This document shows, piece after piece, positions 56,701 through 64,000 of a stretch of 64,000 nt of DNA; position 1 is the first letter of the stretch; each line of letters begins with the position of its first letter. Under the pieces are notes generated by a model. It saw nothing but the letters and a program-made list of their open reading frames with translations, did not search any database and had not been told where the DNA came from. The DNA is from Laccaria trichodermophora (taxonomy: Eukaryota > Basidiomycota > Agaricomycetes > Agaricales > Hydnangiaceae), in NCBI GenBank assembly GCA_018417955.1, contig JACTVC010000004.1:1922001-1986000 (forward strand), read 5' to 3'. The translations under genes and the position numbers were made by a program.

Positions 56701-59299
56701 CTCTATATCCGCACCAGGTTCGTCGTCCGGTATGCACTGCAACTGAGGGCGTTGTTTGGCATGGATGATGTGGGCAGGCTGGCCTCTGCGTCGGGTTGAC
56801 TCTGCCTCCTGGCCGCGTTCTGCTTCGTGACCTGCCTCTGCTTCGTGCTCTGGCTTAATTTCGTTCCCTGACTCTGCTTCCTCTCCGTCGCCTGGCTCTG
56901 CTCCGACGCCTGAATCTGCACTCTCGCCGGACTCTGCTTCGTCGTCTTCGCTACACCCTACACTCCCTTCCGCTAAGCGTTTGGCCCGACGCCTGGCAAC
57001 TCTCGTTGTTTCCTCCCACCATTCCTCCACCTCGCCAAGACGGTTCGACGCAGGAGGGGGATCTGTGGTGTAGCCTTTGGGGAGAGACTCCCATCGTTGA
57101 GTCACCTGATTGAACCAGGAAGTGAACCGGGTATACTGATGGGCAGGGTGAGCACCAGTGGCCTTCCAAATTCTCGAACGATGTCCAATGTAACCCCTTC
57201 CCCCCATGACTCTGCCAATACGGCAGAAATATACGGTTACTGGATGCGGAAGGGAAGAGGCAAGAGGGAGGGGGAGCCTATCATCCTCCGGCATCGTGGA
57301 ATCGAAATCTTCATCGCTGGAAGCAGGATCAGGAGTCTTGGGTTCGCGATAGCGCAGCGTAGGATCAATGAAAGTAAGTGAAGGTACGTCCGGCCTGTGG
57401 CGTAACGTGTAGAGACCATGCGAACAAGACACAGCCTGAGTGGGGCCAGAGATGGGTGAAGAGGGAAGAACCCCAGACGAATCATTTCTGAAATATTGTC
57501 AGAAACCACCCTTACTTAGATCAATTTAAGTTACCTACGTCGGAATGAAAGTTGATTTGATTGAAAACGTGCCCTCTGCTGGTGGGGAAACTCTGGCAGA
57601 TGCAGCACTGCGAGTTATGTTGAACAAGATGGGGAAATTCGATGGAAACACACACTCACATCAACGTGGCCTGGACAGACAATGGCAGGCCAAAGCCAAT
57701 CGACCCTGACAATCCCCTGTGCCAGAATATCAATGTCTTGTTCGTATGAACGCCTGACCAGCACTCACCTGCCCCCTGCACTGTCTGCATGATGTGCAGG
57801 TGGGGAGTTCTCGAAGTCTGAAGGCCATTTTTTTGGGTCTCTGTTATAAAACAAGTCTTCCGCCGCTACGGCCAAATTATCAATGACTCTGTTGGCATTA
57901 TGGTCAGTTGTACACCCGTGTAGTCCCAATGGCGGAGCAACCAACCGATTGCCATGCGATATAAGGTCCTGAGTGGGCGTGGCGTCCGGATCAGCCACAT
58001 TAAGGACCCTGTATGTATAGACGTTAGAGAGAACCATTGAAGAAGATAAATACTACAGATGCAGAAGCAGCGAACAAGGAGTTAACGCTGTACCCGAGTG
58101 AAACGACAAGGAGTCAAATTTCACTTGCGAGGACTCTCCGCGACAAGGAGTCAAACAGAGAGCCCTGACAAAGGGAAAGGAACGCACATTTGCTTGAGGC
58201 CGTACGTGCGGTATGACTTCGTCTGGGTGAGCTTGACCATAGCCGAGTTGGCCTCTGTCTCAGATGCTGCAACCTTCTCACCCATGCCGAGGTTGGAGTT
58301 ACTGGCCTCCAAGTCCATCATTCTAGGATACGATTTGAGTCAAAAAAGATCAGGTGAGAACTAGGAAAGCCATACTGGTTAACGTTGGCCTTTGGCGCCG
58401 CCATTTGTCTGGGGTAATTGTGCTGAGTAGGTCCTAGCACCGCATCCCTGGAACGTCCCAGAGACTGACTGGGTTCAGCGTTGACAAGGGGCTCGTTGCC
58501 AGCCTCCAAGACAATGAACCTAGAGTTCAGGATGAGACTCACCCCCGTCAATCACTATCAATTCCTCACCTGTTGATGTCCACCATTGGCACGGACAAAT
58601 TGGGGTCAGATTCACTAGGCGGAATTTTCTTAATGACCTTGGAATTGTTTCTACATGCAAGTATTAGTATTTTTTTTCCCCTTTAGCGGCAAACGTACTT
58701 TTTGGCCCGACTGGGGCGGGAAGGAGCCGGAGTAGGTGGGTCATTGACGGTGGTGTTGACTACAGGAACAGCGACGTTGATGTCCACCATTGGCATGGAC
58801 AAATTGGGGTCAGATTCACTAGGCGGAATTTTCTTAACGGCCTTGGAATTGTTTCTACATGCAAATATTAGTAATTTTTTTTCCCTTTAGCGACAAACGA
58901 ACTTTTTGGCCCGACTGGGGCGGGAAGGAGCCGGAGTAGGTGGGTCGTTGACGGTGGTGTTGACTACAGGAACAGTGATCTTCCTGGCCAGGCTACGGGT
59001 AGGATGACCTGTCGCCTGAGTGGGTGCGGACTTGCCAATGACGTTACCGCCGGTATCAGCATCTGTCGCGCTAGATATACTTTGAGGTGAAAGGCCTCAA
59101 CAGAAAGGGTGAGGAATCACCTCTCGTTGTCTGTACTCTGGGCCGCCTTCCCCGCTCCCTTCTGCATTTTTTTTCAACGTCGTGGCTAACGGTGACAGAG
59201 GAGTCTCTCACCTTGGTGGAAGCATTACCTCTGCCCACTGGGGGTAGAAGAACGACAGGCTGCAACTTACGAGGGCGAAGTTGTCGAGGTTCAGACATT
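53740..59299 (-). CDS. Large multi-exon gene, unknown family
   Basis: About 14 exons with 45-60 bp introns and one longer one. The start is MSEPRQLRPRKLQPVVLLPP at 59,299. Other blocks are KGAGKAAQSTDNER, a duplicated SRPSRAKK / PPSESDPNLS pair, VLNVADPDATPTQDLISHGN, GVLPSSPISGPTQAVSCSHG, an acidic Glu/Ala/Gly stretch near 56,800-56,960, WWDVWQMYLRHQSYNPEQ near 56,050, and KFQIGTFHLSCWGELPADQF near 55,170. A Lys/Arg-rich segment and a Gly/Arg/Tyr-rich C-terminus follow, ending near 53,740 (or 53,712 if a last splice is used). The total is roughly 1,600 residues. Basic and acidic low-complexity parts suggest a nuclear protein. No catalytic motif is recognised. A second copy at 63,618 onward suggests a multicopy, perhaps element-associated gene. 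Confidence 0.6.
58570..58980 (-). repeat. Tandem duplication of about 205 bp covering an intron and parts of two exons
   Basis: GTTGATGTCCACCATTGGCA begins both copies, at about 58,571 and 58,776. Each has the PPSESDPNLS exon end, an intron with a T-rich stretch (ATTTTTTTTCCC type) and the PPTPAPSRPSRAKK exon end. The phase is kept, so the protein gains about 50 residues. The copies differ at only a few positions, suggesting a recent event. Confidence 0.75.
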
Positions 59300-59464
59300 T
59301 TGGTTGGGAACTTTAGTATTTGGTTTTGTTGCAAAAATTTTGAGGGCTTTTTGAGTGGGTTGGGGCAGAAAGGCGTCCCGTCCCACTGTGTATATGTACT
59401 CTTACTTACACGCGAGCCCAGGGACACTGACACACTAACCCAAAGGGATTTTCCGTGGCATTGT

Positions 59465-62400
59465 CACTAGTATCTACCACTTTTTATGATAAAATACAGT
59501 CAAGTGCCTGCACAACTTTTTGGTAAATGGCACTGTGGTCTTATGAAATGAGAAACATGGGGGAAATCTAATGAAACATGTTTCATTTTTGGCCCAGACC
59601 ATTTCATATATATCTCATTGTTTCCCTAGCAATATTTCTTTGCCATTTCTTTCCCATTTCATTGGCTGACTGGCTATATTTCTTTTCCATTTCATTGGTT
59701 GCCTGGCCATTTTTCTTTTCTATTTCATTGTTTCCCTAGCAATATTTCTTCGCCATTTCTTTCCCATTTCATTGGCTGCCTAGCCATATTTCTTTCCCAT
59801 TTCATTCACATTTCTTTTCCATTTCATTGTTTCCCTAGTAATATTTCTTTGCCATTTCATTCCCATTTCTTTGGCTGCCTAGCCATATTTCATTCCCATT
59901 TCATTGTTTCCCTAGCAATATTTCTTCGCCATTTCTTTCCCATTTCATTGGCTGCCTAGCCATATTTCTTCCTCATTTCATTGGCTGCCTGGCTATATTT
60001 CTTTCCCATCTTGTCAGGGTCCATCCAATGGGTCATCAGGAGGGTGGTCACATGACCAATTTCCTAAAATAGTCAAAATACAAAATTAATAGCCCTGAAT
60101 TGTAGCTTTCAGAATCTGTTTGAATTATGTTCTAAAGTGCTCTCATTGTGGAGATATGAGGCAAATGAATTTTCACAGTGCCAGCTTTTTTCAACCTTTT
60201 TGTCTTTTTCTCCAGGAAAACAACACCAAACAATATAATTTTAACATATTTAGAAAGCTAAAAAAAGGGGCTACAATTATCATATCATAGAAAAATTGAC
60301 TCAAAAAGGAAGGTGCATAGCCTAAAAGGGACATGCACACTAGTAGACTACAAAAGTCAGACATAGACTAGAAATTTTACCAATAGGTTTACCAATAGAT
60401 TACAAAAGTCAGACATAGAATACAAAAATGAGTAATGCCCTACAAAAGACTACAAACAGCTAGACATAGACTACAAAAGTCAAAAATAGACTACAAAGTT
60501 TACTAATGGGCTATGACAGACTTCAAGAGTTGGACATACACTACAAAATCCGCTTTTCTCATTACAAAAGTTGTAGTGTCTGCTTTTTTCATTACAGCAG
60601 CTTGTAGTGTCCACTTTTTTTTATTACCACAGTTTGTAGTGTCTGCTTTTTTTTATTACAACAGTTTGCAATGTCTGCTTTTTTCATTACAACAGTTTGT
60701 AGTGTCCGCTTTTTTCATTACAACAGTTTGTAGTGTCCGCTTTTCTCATTACAGCAATTTGTAATGTCCACTTTTTTCATTACAACAGTTTGTAGTGTCT
60801 GCTTTTTTTATTGCAACAGTTTGTAGTGTCTGCTTTTTTAGACTGCAACAGTTTCTAGTGTCTGCTTTTTTAGACTGCAAAGTGTCCATTTTTTTAGACT
60901 ACAACAGTTTCTAGTGTCCGTTTTTTTAGACTATAACAGTGGGTAGAATCCACTTTTTTGGACTACAACAGTTTACAATATCCACTCTTTAAGACTACTA
61001 AGTTTGTAGTCTGCTTTTCTGACATTTAGTTTGTAGTAGGTATGGGTTTATGACATGTGAGATGAATTGAATCTGCCAGTCATGCCCAACTTGTTGTCTT
61101 TCACATCAGTGGAGCCTGTCTCTCTTTTCAGCTGACCACCCAGTATCCCATCTCTCTGGACTCAGTCAAACATCTATTGATATCAGTAGCTACTGTCCTA
61201 TAATGAGTGTCTCTCATTGGTCTTTTCTGTCAAGTCAAATTATGATAAGGTTTCACTGTCCAACCATTCATCCTAGCCAATCTTCACTGAAAGCCATTCA
61301 AGAGTACTAGGAGTGAATGATGAAAGGTTGTCTATTCCTATTATGTTCTTAGTCTACTCAGGTGAATACAAGCTAGAATCTGGTGAATCTTTTCCAGGTT
61401 GACCATGAGTAGAGCTGTTGTTCTTGAAAACACAGTGCAGGCTCCACTGGTATGAAAGCCAACAGTTGGGCATGACTGGCAAAAGTCAACTCATCTCACA
61501 TGTCATAAACCCATACCTACAAACTAAATTGGAAAGCAGACTACAAACTTAGTAGTCTAAAAAAGCGGACACTAGAAACTGTTGTAATAAAAAAAGCAGA
61601 CACTACAAACTGTTTTAGTCTAAAAAAACAGACACTAGAAACTGTTGTAGTCTAAAAAAGCAGACACTACAAACTGTTGTAATGAAAAAAGCAGACACTA
61701 CAAACTGTTGCAATAAAAAAAGTGGACACTACAAACTGTTGTAATGAAAAAAGCAGACACTACAAACTGTTGCAATAAAAAAAGTGGACACTACAAACTG
61801 TTGTAATGAAAAAAGCAGACACTACAAACTGTTGAAATATAAAAAGCAGACACTACAAACTGTTGTAATGAAAAAAGCGGACACTACAAATGTGGGAACC
61901 TGTTCAAGGTGCAACGTCTAGTTATGTAGCTCGAGTAACAACGACAAGGAGTATCTGGTGAGCTTGTTGTGATAAGGTTGGTACAATGGTGTGAAGACCT
62001 CTGAAGAGGATCTAATCTGAGTCTAGGAGTCAATCTCAATACGCGAGTAGCTACTGATGCTCTGGAATGCCACAAGCGTAGACGTACTCTCCTTTCCCGG
62101 AATGCCGCAGAAAGGTGCAGAGAGATCTTCTAATGAAGATCAGAAGGAAACGAGAAGTATTCAGCTTTAGGAGAGTCACGAGCTCTCCACAGTAAGTAAG
62201 TAACTATGCTACTGACCTTTATTACTATATCCCAGTCACACAAGTAGTCGAGTCGTGAGTACAATGCTCGAAGGCTGCAAGCCGTTGAAGGAATGATGGT
62301 AGAAAAGATACCTCACTACACATGTGACTGAGGTAATTGTATGTAAGTGTGACTGCTGTGACCAAGTGATGAGATCAATGTAGAATCGGAAATAATAGTA

Positions 62401-63617
62401 ATACTAGAGAGATGGAGGAGTCATCCAGTAATCCTACCCATTACAACAAACTGTTGTAATAAAAAAAGCGGACACTACAAACTGTTGTAATGAAAAAAGT
62501 GAACACTACAACTTTTGTAATGAGAAAAGCGGATTTTGTAGTGTATGTCCAACTCTTGAAGTCTGTCATAGCCCATTAGTAAACTTTGTAGTCTATTTTT
62601 GACTTTTGTAGTCTATGTCTAGCTGTTTGTAGTCTTTTGTAGGGCATTACTCATTTTTGTATTCTATGTCTGACTTTTGTAATCTATTGGTAAACCTATT
62701 GGTAAAATTTCTAGTCTATGTCTGACTTTTGTAGTCTACTAGTGTGCATGTCCCTTTTAGGCTATGCACCTTCCTTTTTGAGTCAATTTTTCTATGATAT
62801 GATAATTGTAGCCCCTTTTTTTAGCTTTCTAAATATGTTAAAATTATATTGTTTGGTGTTGTTTTCCTGGAGAAAAAGACAAAAAGGTTGAAAAAAGCTG
62901 GCACTGTGAAAATTCATTTGCCTCATATCTCCACAATGAGAGCACTTTAGAACATAATTCAAACAGATTCTGAAAGCTACAATTCAGGGCTATTAATTTT
63001 GTATTTTGACTATTTTAGGAAATTGGTCATGTGACCACCCTCCTGATGACCCATTGGATGGACCCTGACAAGATGGGAAAGAAATATAGCCAGGCAGCCA
63101 ATGAAATGAGGAAGAAATATGGCTAGGCAGCCAATGAAATGGGAAAGAAATGGCGAAGAAATATTGCTAGGGAAACAATGAAATGGGAATGAAATATGGC
63201 TAGGCAGCCAAAGAAATGGGAATGAAATGGCAAAGAAATATTACTAGGGAAACAATGAAATGGAAAAGAAATGTGAATGAAATGGGAAAGAAATATGGCT
63301 AGGCAGCCAATGAAATGGGAAAGAAATGGCGAAGAAATATTGCTAGGGAAACAATGAAATAGAAAAGAAAAATGGCCAGGCAACCAATGAAATGGAAAAG
63401 AAATATAGCCAGTCAGCCAATGAAATGGGAAAGAAATGGCAAAGAAATATTGCTAGGGAAACAATGAGATATATATGAAATGGTCTGGGCCAAAAATGAA
63501 ACATGTTTCATTAGATTTCCCCCATGTTTCTCATTTCATAAGACCACAGTGCCATTTACCAAAAAGTTGTGCAGGCACTTGACTGTATTTTATCATAAAA
63601 AGTGGTAGATACTAGTG
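59465..63617. mobile_element. FB3: giant foldback palindrome carrying a solo LTR
   Basis: The ends CACTAGTATCTACCACTT and its complement bound the element. Open frames of 86 codons at 59,699-59,959 and 63,123-63,383 translate identically in mirrored arms. Outer arrays repeat CATTTCATTGGCTGCCTAGC-like units. The core GGTCACATGACC lies near 60,046. Inner arrays repeat AGTTTGTAGTGTCTGCTTTT. The arms meet near 61,260 once a 560 bp insertion in the right arm is removed. The left flank is upstream DNA of the large gene, while the right flank is the middle of a second copy of that gene. Confidence 0.88.
61891..62445. mobile_element. Solo LTR with 5 bp target duplication
   Basis: A 555 bp unique sequence interrupts the right arm of FB3. 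It begins TGTGGGAACC and ends CCCATTACA, the TGT..ACA form of an LTR. ACAAA flanks it at 61,886-61,890 and 62,446-62,450. Removing it and one ACAAA restores the array. No primer-binding site or pol sequence is next to it, so it is what remains after recombination between two LTRs. It does not match any copia sequence seen at 49.6-51.8 kb. Confidence 0.8.
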
Positions 63618-64000
63618 AACCCAAATCAGCCCCTTGGGCTGGCATCTCCTGGCGACGGACACGTTTGGCTGGAGGAGAGTGAACTGGGGAGATAACGAGA
63701 GCGCGAGGGTTGCCATGAGTATCCTCATCAGAAGACGGTGGTTTTTCGACCTGGACACCTGCTCCTGAAGGCTTGGAGTCCTCACGTAACTTGCGCTTCT
63801 GCCGGCCAAGTTGAGTGGAGGTTGTCGCTGTCTTCTTCTTTTTGACCACCTTCAAGGTGTTGTCCTTGATCATCTGGCTACGAGCTCTGGCACGGAGTAG
63901 TGGAGGGCAGTCAGCACCTCCATCGTTTTGTCGAGCCGCATTCTCAACCTCTGGCAAGCAGTTTCTGACACGGGCGAGGACGATGAGCTCCCCTGATTCG
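63618..64000 (-). pseudogene. Second copy of the large gene, cut by FB3 and by the window end
   Basis: The minus-strand sequence matches 54,378-54,760 closely: LPEVENAARQNDGGADCPPL-like start, KVVKKKKTATTSTQLGRQKR, KPSGAGVQVEKPP, SPPAKRVRRQEMP. After DLGS the frame enters the FB3 end, so the C-terminal part is lost. Differences include a small deletion (DEDTHGNP against DEDTQAGNS). The upstream exons lie beyond the window. Confidence 0.75.

Noticed and set aside
55735..57300. Plus-strand frames opposite the large gene (for example 56,412-56,768)
   Set aside because: They are complements of the minus-strand exons and lack splice-supported continuity.
60540..62530. CRISPR-like regular array (AGTTTGTAGTGTCTGCTTTT units)
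   Set aside because: The setting is a fungal nuclear genome. The units vary in length and sequence, there are no unique spacers of even size, and the array is mirrored in the other arm of FB3.

Overview
The window looks like nuclear DNA of a basidiomycete fungus, most likely an Agaricomycete. Genes are split by 45-60 bp introns with GTATGT/GTAAGT/GTGAGT donors. Two genes encode NB-ARC plus tetratricopeptide (TPR) proteins of the fungal NLR type. There is an intron-rich hAT transposase and a Ty1/copia fragment, and much of the rest is decayed gene copies and repeats. No rRNA, tRNA or bacterial-type operon was seen. The species cannot be named from the sequence.

Bases 860 to about 45,680 are a tandem segmental duplication. 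The unit order is F (an unidentified spliced-gene-like family), S (a Ser/Arg-rich gene remnant, minus strand), a 5' flank, an NB-ARC/TPR gene, a second S copy, then the next F. Unit I (860-27,490) holds NLR-A (11,551-14,633). Its TPR array is broken by an 8.5 kb insertion, and its 3' remnant lies at 23,088-23,306. Unit II (27,960-40,000) is compact and holds NLR-B (34,075-36,849), which looks intact. Unit III starts near 40,015 and is cut at 45,681. Small inverted-repeat elements (1,115-1,793; 4,004-4,998; 6,461-7,222) and a 4.1 kb hAT transposon (40,180-44,306) sit in these units. Paralogous copies without the insertions help define several of their ends.

The most unusual structures are three giant foldback palindromes of one family, at about 16,270-19,296, 45,682-49,602 and 59,465-63,617. 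Each is 3-4 kb. Each has CACTAGT..CTACCACT ends, an outer ATTTCATT-type repeat array, a conserved core with GGTCACATGACC (one base off in one FB1 arm), and inner arrays of GACTACAAAAGTC-like repeats. The arms are near-identical. Two of the three lie where unrelated or paralogous sequences meet: the F copy and a 5'-truncated copia at 49.6 kb, and the two copies of a large gene at 59-63 kb. They may therefore have mediated rearrangement.

Bases 49,600-51,822 are a decayed copia pol. Bases 51,960-53,410 are CATACC/GGTATG palindromic satellite DNA. A large unidentified gene of about 14 exons occupies 53,740-59,299 on the minus strand, and a second, truncated copy begins at 63,618 and runs off the window. 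The NLR-like proteins would act as intracellular sensors; the rest of the window is largely mobile or decayed DNA around them. Exon joins and pseudogene calls were made by eye from the sequence and not checked by any search.
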